A stretch of 64,000 bases of DNA, taken from Jaltomata sinuosa. Lineage: Eukaryota; Streptophyta; Magnoliopsida; Solanales; Solanaceae. Numbering within the stretch: the stretch's first letter is position 1; every line of letters starts with the position of its first letter. The position numbers were made by a program, and so were the translations under genes. Shown here one piece after another: positions 23,172-34,189 of this stretch. The stretch covers positions 310,001 to 374,000 of the forward strand of contig QJPP01000829.1 of assembly GCA_003996215.1 (NCBI GenBank), given 5' to 3'. Below the pieces are notes generated by a model. That model made no database searches and was not told where the DNA came from. It was given only the letters and a program-made list of their open reading frames with translations.

Positions 23172-23379
23172 TAGGTGATGGTTATCATTTCCCAATATAC
23201 AATATTTGTTCATTTACTATCGTTTAGTATTGTATGAGTTACATGCTTAGGGAATGATCAAGTGAATTACTATCGCAGACTGGTTTTGAGCTGTTAGGAT
23301 GGTTAAGTTTTAGGTTGATATTGGTTTGCTCATCCAGGAGTTTTGGGTGGGTCCACTCACGGCGAGTTGGGTCGTGACA
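23172..23379 (+). repeat. 3' LTR of B1, second part
   Basis: Resumes after element C. The first 90 bp (GGTGATGG, CATGCTTAGGGAA) match LTR B2 at about 26728-26820. From about 23265 to the end GGTCGTGACA it instead matches the end of the 5' LTR at 6770-6888 (TTTTGAGCTGTTAG, TTGGTTTGCTCATC, GGGTGGGT). So the LTR changes relationship inside. Confidence 0.7.
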
Positions 23380-25130
23380 CTGGACTTGCATCGGGACTAA
23401 AATAAGCATTTTTTTCCTTCATGAAAGCTTAAATTATTTAAATATTCCAAAATCCCACTGTTATGCCAAAAATAGTATTTTATGTTAGTTTACCAATATG
23501 TCAAGATGAAACAAACGATAACACATGTCATAAGATGGAAACCGAGTCAATAAGCATAACCAAATCCAACCAAATCCAATGAACTCAAGTGATAACATCG
23601 AAGTTCAAATGATGTAACATCCAGAACTACTAGAGATACAGTGCGGAAATTGCTAAGCTAGCTACAAGCTCCCAAGGCTCCCCATCAAAGGCAAACAACT
23701 ACCTGAGGCTTAAGCTAAGGATTCCAACCCAAATACTACACTAAAGCACCTAAATTGACTACCATGATCATACACGCTTATATAATTGTATCCAAATAGA
23801 ATAATCCCACCAACACTTAGCACAGTACCATACAAATACCTTATACAAGCTAGTCTAGAAGTAGGTAAGTTGTAGCCTACTTGGAAGCCGAACATATGCT
23901 CTCACACCCCCTAGTGGAGCTTTTCCATTCTAGGAAGCCTATGACTGCTACCACACTATCATAATAATGATCAACGTATTAAAATATGAACAATGATACC
24001 TTTATTGCAAATTTACAATCTGGGCCAAAAATTGAGTGAAAAACCACTCGTGGGGCCTGCATGCGAATCTCAAAAATTAAACCAGGGATTGTGTTCCTCG
24101 TGGGACAAGGATTACATGCCTAAAATATTGAGAAATTATAGCTCCAAAAATGAGCTAAAACAGCCCCCAAACACAAGAGGATATCAAGGACTAAAAAAGA
24201 GAATTTAACGAAAAAAGGGCCCGGAACTTACGATATAACAATGGAATATGATCATGGAAGAGGAATAAATAGCCCCAAGATTTACTTATGATCCTAAACT
24301 GTGTTTTGAGCTTTGAGCTCTTCAACAATGGTGAATTTTGGATAAAAAAGATTAAAAATGAAGAGAAGAAATTATATACTGCCAGGGGTCCATCACGATC
24401 GTGAGGACCCCTATCGTAGTTGTGATGACCATACTGGCTGACTTGTCACAATCGCGATGGTCAGCCACACAATCGCAAAGAATAAAAGGGTTGGGTCCAC
24501 TGGACTCTTCATCGCTATCGCGATAAAAATCCTCGCGATCGCGGTGGTCACAAAGTCAGACTATCATGATCGCAATGGTCTTCTTCGTGATCGTGATGAA
24601 CAAATTTTAGCTGCACCAGTAGCTAAAAAGAAGCAATTTCCACAAGGTTCAAAATGCTTGGATGGACCCTTGAGATTCATCCGGAGTCCCGCACATGTAA
24701 AAGAGCTATGCTACCCTTCCAAAAATGACATTACAGACTTAATAGAATTGATGAAATTACCAATGAAGGTCAATTTGATGAAAAGTGGGTTCCACACCCA
24801 AAACTCCATGTTAACCAAAAATCAACAAATAGCCCAAAATGAGTCTGAAAGCCTCGGGACCTAAACTAAAGGTCCCACTTGCCCAAAGTCCACGCCGGGA
24901 GCTAATGGCGCTTATGGAATTCTCATCCAAGGCCGCTTTCTCCAAATATTGATCAAAGTCTTTCAACTTTAAGAGTTTCTAAATAGGAAAATGGGCTTAA
25001 AACATAAATGAACTACCCAGGAACTGAACTCTCTATTCTGACAAGTCATAAATAACCTGTAGCTACTATGGGAAAGCTCAAGACATAGAAAAACACTAAG
25101 ACAGAGAAAATGGCCTAACAGGTCATTACA
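23380..25130 (-). repeat. 3' LTR of element A, distal end missing
   Basis: On the minus strand it begins TGTAATGACCTGTTAGG at 25130 and aligns with 51500-53280 of the other A LTR. The distal 1.1 kb present there (50412-51500) is absent; alignment stops where B1's LTR ends, at 23379/23380. Contains TCGCGATCG words (24385-24605). Confidence 0.82.
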
Positions 25131-25525
25131 ATATCCACTACTAAAAGGACTTTCATCCTCAAAAGTTAAGAAAAGGAAAGTACCTAAAGGTTAGAATAGG
25201 CGAGCATATTAGTTCGAATATCATGCTTGGTCTCTAGGTAGCCTGCTCAAAAGGATAATTTCTCCACTGAACCATAACCACTGGAATCTCTGTAAACCTC
25301 ATCCCTCTAACATCCCAAGCTAAAATAGCTCCTGGCTCCTCCTCAAAAGTCAAATGGTCATCTAACTGAACCGAATCTGACCAAAGCATATGACAATCAT
25401 CCAGAACATAGTGGCAAAGAATCGACACATGAAAGACAGGGTGAATAGCAGAAAAAATTGGAGACAGGGCTAACTCATATGCAATATCACCAACTTATGG
25501 AAGAATCTCAAATGGCCTGATATAC
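25131..25525 (-). pseudogene. Element A integrase tail and chromodomain
   Basis: Adjacent to the B2 insertion, minus-strand reading starts in the GPY/F module (RPFEIL, then GDIAYELAL) and continues into a 64-codon stretch (25234-25428) with LAWDVRGMRFTEIPVVMVQWRN and PFEQAT, a chromodomain of chromovirus type. The usual continuation WE...YPHLF is degraded after a stop at 25234. The 3' block GAGGATGAAAGTCC and TAGTGGATAT leads to the LTR. The first half of this integrase module is at 37019 onward, on the other side of B2. Confidence 0.8.
25521..25525. repeat. Target site duplication of B2, left copy
   Basis: TATAC immediately before the LTR start, identical to 37019-37023 immediately after the other LTR end. 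Five bp is the normal size for Ty3/gypsy. Confidence 0.9.
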
Positions 25526-25903
25526 TATAATGACCAGATTCGTCATTATGGGTAAATAGTCCGTGCCAAGTTTTGGGTTAGAAAAATTTTGGGTTTGGGA
25601 GTTGAAAATTCTGGGCTAGGCTAGTCTCGATTGGTTTTGGAGCGAGGTATCGTCTAGGACAATCTGGGTAAGGATTGGGTTAAATGTCTACTTTTGAGCT
25701 AGTTTCACTTGTAGCTAAGACATAGAGGAGTCCGGGGGACTTTTTGGAATCAAATTTGGGTAAGTAGAACTCCCAGAATTGATGTTGACGTGAAGGGGTT
25801 ATTCCGGAACTTTGAGAAAATAAGTGTGTTCTAAAATGGCCAAAATTAGGAGATTTTTGGACATTCTATCCGTGACGAGCACAACCGTTCACGGTAGCGG
25901 CCT

Positions 25904-25976
25904 CCGCTATAGCGGTGGAAAATACTGCTATAGCGGTGGTCAAGGCAATCAACACCGCTTAAGACCGCTATAGCGG
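25904..25976. repeat. CCGCTATAGCGG palindrome cluster in LTR B2
   Basis: Perfect 12-bp palindromes at 25904-25915 and 25965-25976, with a one-mismatch copy at 25925-25936. Related words occur at the matching place in the 3' LTR (32104-32210) and in B1's LTR (13262-13370). Confidence 0.85.
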
Positions 25977-26920
25977 AGCAATGGGATTAGAAAACCAAGA
26001 AAATAGGTTTTTAATTTCATTCTCTTCCCTTCAGCCCCCAGAACATATGGGAGTTATTCCAAAAACCCTCCTAGGCTACTCCATGGCTTGGGAGCCATGG
26101 GGAGGAGGGATTCCAGCGAAAGGGATGCGAAACCATTAATTCGGGCCTACAGGTCCGCCAGGAATGCCTCCACAGAGCCAGATGCGCATGGTTGCAGCTG
26201 CTTAGCATCCAAGTAGGATAAGTTTTCATGAGTAGTTAGACTTGTTTACTTTCCATACTTTTGAATAGTGAAACAGAGAATCCAAGTTTTAGGCCTCCGG
26301 GCATGGAGTCTGGCGGATTTGGGTTTGGTTATGTATGTGCTAGGAATTGGTTGGATTTGAGTTGTGGGTTATTGATAATTGTTTGGAGCTGTTTATGTTG
26401 CACCGCTGTGCAAAAAATGATAGACTCAGGGACTGGGATGTCAGGAAGGTTCAGAGAACCGGGAATTGCAAGGACAACTAGGTGGGTATGAAATGGAGAA
26501 ACTCCTAGCTGAGGTTTCAGGAATGCGAGAGGCATGTTAAGAAATCATTGTTTGCTAAGGGATAGGGGTGAAAACTCATATTGTTGTTATCTATGTATGT
26601 CCCAGATTAATGTGGTGGTTAAATTATGTAAAAAAGGGGAAATCGTTCATTATGTGTAAACAAGGGTAAGTGTGTTTAGTCTTCAGACGAATGTCAAGGT
26701 TTAACTATATACCTAGAATAGGGGTAGGTGATGGCTTACGATTTATGTGAATGTTGTATATTCTTGTACTCATATCTAAGTGATTGTATGAATTACATTG
26801 CTTAGGGAAGTTGTGTAGAATGTCTAAGGTTTTTGTTTTACAGTCTGTGATTTGAACGGTATTTGCTTGTAGTTTTATAAATGATTTGTTCATGCATTTG
26901 ACTGTGGATTATTGACATTT

Positions 26921-27070
26921 GGTTGGCTCGAGTACCACGCCTAGTGTAGGTATAACATTCGGTTGGCTCGGGTACCACGCTTGGTACAGGTATAACAAAT
27001 GGTTGGCATAGGTACCACGCCTGGTACATGTTACTATTTGGTTGGCTCGGATACCATGCCTGGTACGGGT
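26921..27070 (+). repeat. 40-bp tandem repeat, 4 units (LTR B2 left)
   Basis: Unit GGTTGGCTCGGGTACCACGC plus CTGGTACAGGTATAACATTC, starting at 26921, 26961, 27001 and 27040, the last incomplete. Each unit holds near-palindromic GGTACC and TGGTACAGG parts. Confidence 0.9.
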
Positions 27071-27233
27071 TAATGTTACTGCATCATCGCATTGGTATTG
27101 TTTCATTGCATTGATATTATTGCAATGCATTGATTGTTATTGGTTACGTGAGTGGGCCGAGTTGCTTTTTTATTGAATTATGATATTCAATGGTGGTCCT
27201 TGAGTGACCGAGAATCCTGATATGTCTGTTGAG

Positions 27234-28106
27234 TTTGGTCTTGGTGAAGGCCGGGCTGTTATATCATGTTAATTAGTAGGTCTTGGTGTATAGAGGGTTG
27301 TCATGCTATTAGTTGGTCTTGATGTAGGCCAGGTTATTATATCATGTTATGAGATTGGTCTTGGTGTGGGCCGGGTTATTATATCATTTTATGAGATTGG
27401 TCTTGGTGTAGGCCGGGTTATTATATCATGTTAATTAGTAGGTCTTGGTGTAGATCGGGTGATCATGTTATTAGTTGGTCTTGGTGTAGGCCGAGTTGTT
27501 TATCATATTATGAGATTGGTCTTGGTGTAGTCCGGGTTATTAGATCATGTTAATTAGTAAGTCTTACTGTAAACCGGGTTGTCATGTTATTAGTTGGTCT
27601 TAGTGTGGGCTGGGTTGTTATATCATATTATGAGATTGGTCTTGGTGTAGGCCGGGTTATTATATCATGGTAATTAGTAGGTCTTGGTGTAGACCGGGTT
27701 GTCATATTATTAGTAGGTTTTGGTGTAGGCCGGATTGTTATATCATGTTATGAGATTGGTCTTGGTGTAGGTCGGGTTATTATATCATGTTAATTAGTAG
27801 GTCTTGGTGTAGACCGGGTTGTCATGTTATTAGTTTGTTTTGGGGTAGGCCGGGTTGTTATATCATGTTATGAGATTGGTATTAGTGTAGGCTGGGTTAT
27901 TATATCATGTTAATTAGTAGGTCTTGGTGTAGACCTGGTTTTCATGTTATTAGTTGGTCTTGGTGTAGGTCGGGTTGTTATATCATGTTATGAGATTGGT
28001 CTTGGTGTAGTCCGATTTGTTATATCATGTTATTAGTTGGTCTTGGTATAGACCGGGTTATGATTTTAATTAATAGTTGGTCTTGGTGTAGACCGGGTTG
28101 TCATGT
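27234..28106 (+). repeat. 120-bp higher-order tandem array (LTR B2 left)
   Basis: About seven copies of a 120-bp unit made of three related subunits (about 42, 36 and 42 bp), each beginning GGTCTTGGTGTAG and differing in the tail (GCCGGGTTATTATATCATG, ACCGGGTTGTCATG, GCCGGGTTGTTATATCATG). The edges contain single subunits, as expected for unequal exchange. Confidence 0.92.
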
Positions 28107-28586
28107 TAACACCTACATGTGTTAGGGGGAAACCGGGTGGGTCCAAACTATGTAAAAGAGGTTATGAGTTCACAATTTATTGTCATTAAGTGTACTAATG
28201 ATGGTCAAGGTTTATTTGTGATTAATGAGGTAAAGATGGGTCTTGGGGTAGACCGGGTACCCCATTGAACACTTAGGTGTGGTTAGAGGATCCTTGGAGG
28301 GTCCGGGTTTCGAGATTAGAAAGGGATTTAGATATAACTCTGTTGTTGTTATTGCATGTGTCAATGGTTGTTAGGTGATTTCCATATGATTGGTCAATTG
28401 AGAGTACGATGTAAAGTCTGGGGTTGTAGTTGTTTGTTGTATAACCAGGATGGAAGGCGTCCGAGTGGTCCCGGAAGGGCCAGACACTGGTAAGTAACAC
28501 TATGGGCATAAGTGGTTTGGTTGGGAAGTTAGGCGAGTCAAGTCTGAATATTTAGTCAAGGTAGTTGACTGGGGTAAAGATTAAAG

Positions 28587-28707
28587 GTGACTTGGGAAGT
28601 CTACTTGTCAAGGTGACTTGGGAAGTCTATGTGACAAGGTGACTTGGGAAGTCTAGGTGACAAGGTGACTTGGGAAGTCTAGGTGACAAGGTGACTTGGG
28701 AAGTCCT
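28587..28707 (+). repeat. 26-bp tandem repeat, about 4.7 units (LTR B2 left)
   Basis: Unit GTGACTTGGGAAGTCTAGG plus TGACAAG; units are nearly identical, so the array is young or homogenised. Confidence 0.92.
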
Positions 28708-29256
28708 AGATGTTAGGGTCAAGGTTAAAGGCTAAGGAGGGAGCTATAATGTTTATTTCACGTTTTCCCCTATTTTCTTATATAATGGTAGGAGTGGATT
28801 CGGGTCGACCAATGATGCCTACCAGTTCGTGTGTTTGTACTGACTCTACTCTTGCTATACCATTTTGATATAGTTTGGTTGCAGGGTTGGTGATGTTTCA
28901 CAGGTTCAGGATTGCGGTGATCTTCCAGCAGCTCCTACTTCCTTCTATGGTGGGAGTTGTGTCCACTTTATGTTGCAAGCTCATCTTGTAGAAGCTCTTG
29001 TACCGGCTTAGACTAGGTTCTGGGGAGGGTGTTTATATGGTTAATAAATTTCCGCAAGTTTTAAAGGTTGTGTAATTTTTGAAAGCTGTTGTATAAAGTT
29101 TGTCAAACATTTGTAAAGGGATTTCTCATGTATTAAGGGACTTATTTAATGGTTTATTTTCTTTTCTACATTGCCTGTTGTTTCGGGTGGTAAGGGTTCT
29201 CCTATGTAGGTAGATTAGAGTAGGTACCCGCACGTCCCGGTAGTTGGGTCATGACA

Positions 29257-31710
29257 AATGGTATCAGAGCCCAGGTTACCGGTCTCCCAGTACAAGAGAA
29301 AAATGTCGAATAGAGTCTTGTGGATTGGTGTGTAGACGTCTACATCTAATCCTACGGAAGCTATAAAGCATTCTAGGAAGCATCTCTCTTCTTTCATTCC
29401 TTTTCATGTGGTTCTTTCACTCGCTTGTATGAGTTGAGTCCAATTGGTATCTTTTGATTCCAATTGGTATCTCAACGAAGTAGAGATGTCATTGGACTCC
29501 GGTTGCAGTAAGACAAGCAAGGAAAATCGGAACCGGAAAGGTTCCAATTGGTATCTGGCCTAGGAGGCTATATAAAGGATGGATGAATCAGCGAACGGTC
29601 ATCCATGAAGCAAATGAAAGGTGATGAAACTGGTTTGATTGAATGTCAGAGCTTGAGACTCGTGATTGTATGTAATGCATTATTTGAATGACTGCAATTT
29701 TGTGGTGTGTAATTGCTGAGTTGCCTTGAAATTTGTAGTTAATAAAGAGTCTTAACTGGTTATGTATTAATGATTGAAGAAGTTCTTCTTTTGTAATTCA
29801 AGTGGAAAACTGTATGCTAAATGCTGGGCAGGGTCTTATCATTGGTAAAAATGATAAGGGAAAAAGGGTATATACACTTGTGGGAACTCAGGTTTCAAGT
29901 GGTTGGTATGTAAATAAGTACCAGGGACAAGGGCTATTATTGCTTAATAGCGAGAGTTATGGTAAGACATGGATGATCAACTAATGGTTATCCATGGGAC
30001 GAATAGAGAGTAAATTTTGTGACTTGATTTGGTTGTGACTTGATTTGGTTGTAACTTGAAGTTGAAATGTTGTGTTGTAAACCTCTCATGTGACTTGCTT
30101 GAAATGTGTGTAAATTGTTGTCTACTGTGCATGTTTAGTCTGCAGAGGGTCATTAATGTGAAAAATTCTGTGTACCTTAGGCTGTGATAAGCTGTTATGA
30201 GTCTTGATTTAAAAGTGGTATTGCATTTTGAAAAAGGGCTTATCATTGGTTAAGATGATAAGGGATTGGTAACTGTGACTGTAGGGAAGCTTCGGTTTCA
30301 GGACAATCGGGACTTGGTTGGGAACCATGGGAACAAGGGAGTCATTAGTGGGTAATGGCGGGAAGATATTGTTGGGAACAATTGTCTAGTGTTTACTCTT
30401 TGTAATTGATAGTATTTTATGCTGAATGGTGATGCGTTTGATGCCAGGAATGATCTTAAGGGTGGTTTAAGACCATGGCAGAATTTACAGGACTAAACAA
30501 AGGTAGCTAGGAAAGGGAACTGATACACTTACTGGAAATTTCAATTTTATGTACAGTTACAGTCGGGATCGCTATAGTGGTGAAATATCCGCTATAGCGG
30601 AACCGCTATCGCGAAATGACCAACCGTTATACGGAGGTCAGCGAGGCAGAAGCCTCACCCTATTTTCCCCCTATTTTTAATTCATTCCCGGGGCATCTAA
30701 AGGCAACGGTTGCATTACGGGCTGCCATGTGAAACGAGGAAATTGACTATAGAATTTATATAGCATGCATATAAGGTAATTTGCCTGAATACTTAGCATT
30801 CATGCGCGACCAAAGGAAAGGGTAGATATGGTAGCCCGGGGGATTGGTAGAAACTATGACTTACCATTGGTGGGAATAGTCACCTAAGTGGAGTCTGGCA
30901 ATATGACCCGTGATTGATTAAGTAGTGTTGGACACAGCTCATAGACTATGTGATGAGGTGATTATTGACTGGTTTAGTGTGTTGAAGACCCTTAGTGGTA
31001 GGGTCGATTGAAGGAACGGGGTTATTAAATAGGTTTCTTTAGCATTATTGTGTCTCTTATGACCATGATAATACCCAGTGTTACTGTTCATTACATGGTG
31101 AACGTGTTCTCGCCATAGCATTAGTTAGGGTTTAAGCGCCCGGGTAGAAAATCCCCCTCTTAAGACGAGAGTTGATAAAAATCTCAAGGTAGGGTAAGCC
31201 CAATGAAATCCTCATTGTTGCGTGGTCTAGATATACGTGGTATCTCGGGGCATAGTGTTGATAGGGGTAGGGTTACATGATGATATATGAGGGGCATAGA
31301 ACCCCATAGGAAGCTTCCGGAATGGAGTTCGGGCTAGTAGAACTTTGGGTATAGTGGGAAAGGGATCGCCATGGTGGGATCTAGTCCCCTTGGCAGGGAA
31401 AAACTGTGTTATTCATTAGTTGGGGTTCTTTGGCTCCAGTGTTTCAGCGAGGCCCCAGATTGTTTGGGCACTCGGGGAGGGGTAATCTAGTTGCCTTGTG
31501 CGGCTCGAAGGAAGGAATTCCTTGATAGAGAGGAAGTGAGCTAAATTTTGGGTTGAGTTGGGTATGCCAAGGGATTGGGAAGTTTTGGTGGTTTGCGTAA
31601 GGTTATATTTACGCTATCATGATAGAGCATTAAGATTGAGGGACGAGCTTGTCCTTTCCCTCCGCTGTAGAGATCATTCGGGGATGAACGATGGGTTAAT
31701 TGGTATCTGT
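29257..31710 (+). other. B2 internal region without gag or pol
   Basis: 2454 bp. Primer site TGGTATCAGAGCCC at 29259-29272. Three copies of CCAATTGGTATCT at 29440, 29460 and 29544. From about 29520 to 30380 two diverged direct units are visible, e.g. GATGAATCAGCG...GGTCATCCATG at 29581 against GATGATCAACTA...GGTTATCCATG at 29970, and CTTATCATTGGTAAAAATGA at 29833 against CTTATCATTGGTTAAGATGA at 30239. A piece at 30540-30700 with CCGCTATAGCGG resembles the LTR itself. The end block GGGGATGAACGATGGG precedes the 3' LTR. Open stretches of 60-89 codons on both strands show no known motif. Confidence 0.75.
29259..29272 (+). promoter_or_regulatory. Primer binding site, tRNA-iMet type (B2)
   Basis: TGGTATCAGAGCCC two bases after the LTR end, a full match to the initiator Met complement. 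Confidence 0.92.
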
Positions 31711-33151
31711 TGTAACGACCAAGTTCGTCGTTATGGGTAAAGCATTCGTGCCAAGTTTCAGATTAGAAAAATTCTAGGTTTGGGAGTTGAAAATTCTTGG
31801 TTAGGCTAGTCTCGACTGGTTTTGGAGAGAAGTATGGTCTAGGACAATCCGGGTAAGGATTGGGTTAAATGTATTGTTTTGAGCTAGTTTTGTTTGTAGA
31901 TAAGACATAGAGGAGTCTGGGGGACTTTTCGGAATCGAATTCGGGTAAGTAGAACTCCCAAAATCGAGGTTGACGTGAAGGGGTTGTTCCAAAATGGCGA
32001 GAAAATAAGTGTGTTGTAAAATGGCCAAAACTGGGAGATTTTTGGACATTTTGTCCATGTCGAGCTCAACCGTTCGCGGTAGCAGCCTCCACAGTGGAAA
32101 ATACCGCTATAGCGGTGGTCAAGGCGGTCAACACCGCTTAATACTTCTATAGCGGGAGTTGTCCGCTATAGCGAGACTGTTATAGCAGAGCAGGGACTGC
32201 TATACTGGAGCAACGGGATTAGAAAACTAAGAAAATGGGCTTTTAATTTCATTCTTTTCCCTTCAGCCCCAAGAACAAATGGGAGTTATTTCAAAAACCC
32301 TCCTAGGCTGCTCTAAGCCTTGGGAGCCATGGGGAGGAGGGATTCCAGCGAAAGGGACGCGAAACCACGGATTCGAGCCTACAGGACCACCAGGAATGCC
32401 TCCACGGAGCCTGAAATGCACGGTTGCAGCTGCTTGGAATCCAGGTAGGCTAGGTTTTCATGAGTAGTTAGACCTGTTTACTTTCCATACTTTTGTATAG
32501 TGAAATGGAGAATTCATGTTTTAGGCCTCCGGACACGGAGTCTGGCGAATTTGGGTTTGGTTATGTATGTGCTAGGAATTGGTTGGATTTGAGTTGTGGG
32601 TTATTGATAATTATTTGGAGCTGTGTATGTTACACCACTGTGCTAAAAATGATAGACTCAGGGACTGGGATATCGGGAAGGTTCGGTGAACCGGGAATTG
32701 CAAGGACAACTAGGTGGGTATGAAATGGGGAAACTCCTAGGTGAGGTTTCGGGAATGCGAGAGGCATGTTAAGAAATCATTGTTTGCTAAGGGATAGGGG
32801 TGAAAACTCATATTGTTATTATCTATGTATGTCCCGGATTAATGGGGTGGTTAAATTATGTTAAAAAGGGGAAACCGTTCATTATGTGTAAACAAGGGTA
32901 AGTGTGTTTAGTCTTCAAGCGAATGTCAAGGTTCAACTATATACCCAGAATAGGGGTAGGTGATGGCTTATGATTTCTATGAATGTTGTATATTCTTGTA
33001 CTAATATCTAAGTGATTGTATGAATTACATTGTTTAGGGAAGTTGTGTAGAAAGTCTAAGGTTTCTGTTTTTAATCTATGATTTGAATGGTATTTGCTTA
33101 TTGGTTTACTAGTTGTTTGTTCATGCATTTGACTGTGGATTGTTGACATTC

Positions 33152-33341
33152 GGTTGGCTCAGGTACCACGCCTGGTACAGGTATAACATTCGGTTGGATC
33201 GGGTACCACGCCTGGTACAGGTATAACAAACGGTTGGCATGGGTACCATGCCTGGTACAGGTATAACAAATGGTTGGCACGGGCACCACGCCTGGTACAG
33301 GTTACTATTTGGTTGGCTCGGGTAGCATACCTGGTACAGGC
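33152..33341 (+). repeat. 40-bp tandem repeat, 5 units (LTR B2 right, first)
   Basis: Same unit as 26921-27070, starting 33152, 33192, 33232, 33272 and 33311. One unit more than in the 5' LTR. Confidence 0.9.
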
Positions 33342-33505
33342 TTATGTTACTGCATCATCACATTGGTATTGTTGCATTGCATTGATATTGTTACATTGCA
33401 TTGATTGTTATTGGTTCCGTGAGTGGACCAGGCTATTTTTTTTAATGAATTATGATATTCAATGGTGGTCCTTGAGTGACCGGGAATCCTGATATGTCTG
33501 TTGAG

Positions 33506-34189
33506 TTTGGTCTTGGTGTAGGCCGGGTTGTTATATCATGTTAATTAGTAGATCTTGGTGTAGACCAGGTTGCGATGTTATTAGTTGGTCTTGGTGTAGG
33601 CTGGGTTGTTACATCATGTTATGAGATTGGTCTTGGTGTAGGCTGGATTATTATATCATGTTAATTTGTAGGTCTTGGTGTAGACCGGGTTGTAGGTTGT
33701 TATATAATGTTATGAGATTGGTCTTGGTGTAGGCCGAGTTATTATATCATGTTAATTAGTAGGTCTTGGTGTAGACCGGGTTGTCATGTTATTAGTTGGT
33801 CTTGGTGTAAGCCGGGTTGTTATATCATGTTATGAGATTGGTCTTGGTGTAGGCCGGGTTATTATATCTTGTTAATTAGTAGGTCTTGGTGTAGACCGGG
33901 TTGTCATGTTATTAGTTGGTCTTGGTGTAGGCCAGGTTGTTATATCATGTTATGAGATTGGTCTTGGTGTAGGTCGGGTTATTATATCATGTTAATTAGT
34001 AGGTCTTGGTGTAGACCGGGTTGACATGTTATTAGTTGGTCTTGGTGTAGGCTGGGTTGTTATATCATGTTATGAGATTGGTCTTGGTGTAGGTTGGGTT
34101 GTTATATCATGTTATTAGTTGGTCTTGGTGTAGACCGGGTTATGATGTTAATTAATAGTTGGTCTTGGTGTAGACCGGGTTGTCATGTT
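33506..34189 (+). repeat. 120-bp higher-order array (LTR B2 right, first)
   Basis: About 5.5 copies of the three-subunit unit beginning GGTCTTGGTGTAG; one unit near 33690 lacks part of a subunit, giving an irregular junction. Confidence 0.9.

Larger units (their letters stand above)
5345..23379 (+). mobile_element. Chromovirus B1 (Ty3/gypsy), interrupted
   Basis: Plus-strand element: LTR (5345-6888), Met primer site, leader, gag (7105), protease, RT, RNase H, integrase, chromodomain, then an LTR from 12897. The gag is split by a solo LTR (7185-8369) and the 3' LTR by element C (13902-23171). The order gag-PR-RT-RH-IN-chromodomain is that of Tekay/Del-type chromoviruses. Its two LTRs begin with unrelated sequence and match only in the last 115 bp or so, so the pair may be chimeric. 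No matching target duplication is visible (left ATTAT, right CTGGA). Confidence 0.7.
25526..29256 (+). repeat. 5' LTR of B2
   Basis: 3731 bp, from TATAATGACC (ancestral TGTAATGACC) to GGGTCATGACA. In order: start block, cluster of CCGCTATAGCGG palindromes (25904-25976), unique segment, 40-bp repeats (26921-27070), 120-bp repeat array (27234-28106), unique segment, 26-bp repeats (28587-28707), and end block. Short open stretches on either strand are by-products of the repeats. Confidence 0.9.

Noticed and set aside
24457..24864. 135-codon plus-strand open stretch
   Set aside because: Inside LTR A over the TCGCGATCG words; the matching part of the right LTR (52560-52990) is not open in the same way.
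26838..27130. Minus-strand stretches with YQAWYP/VVPEPTE repeats
   Set aside because: Translation of the 40-bp array in LTR B2; no family resemblance.
27234..28106. CRISPR-like array
   Set aside because: Units are contiguous with no unique spacers, and the locus is plant nuclear DNA in an LTR.
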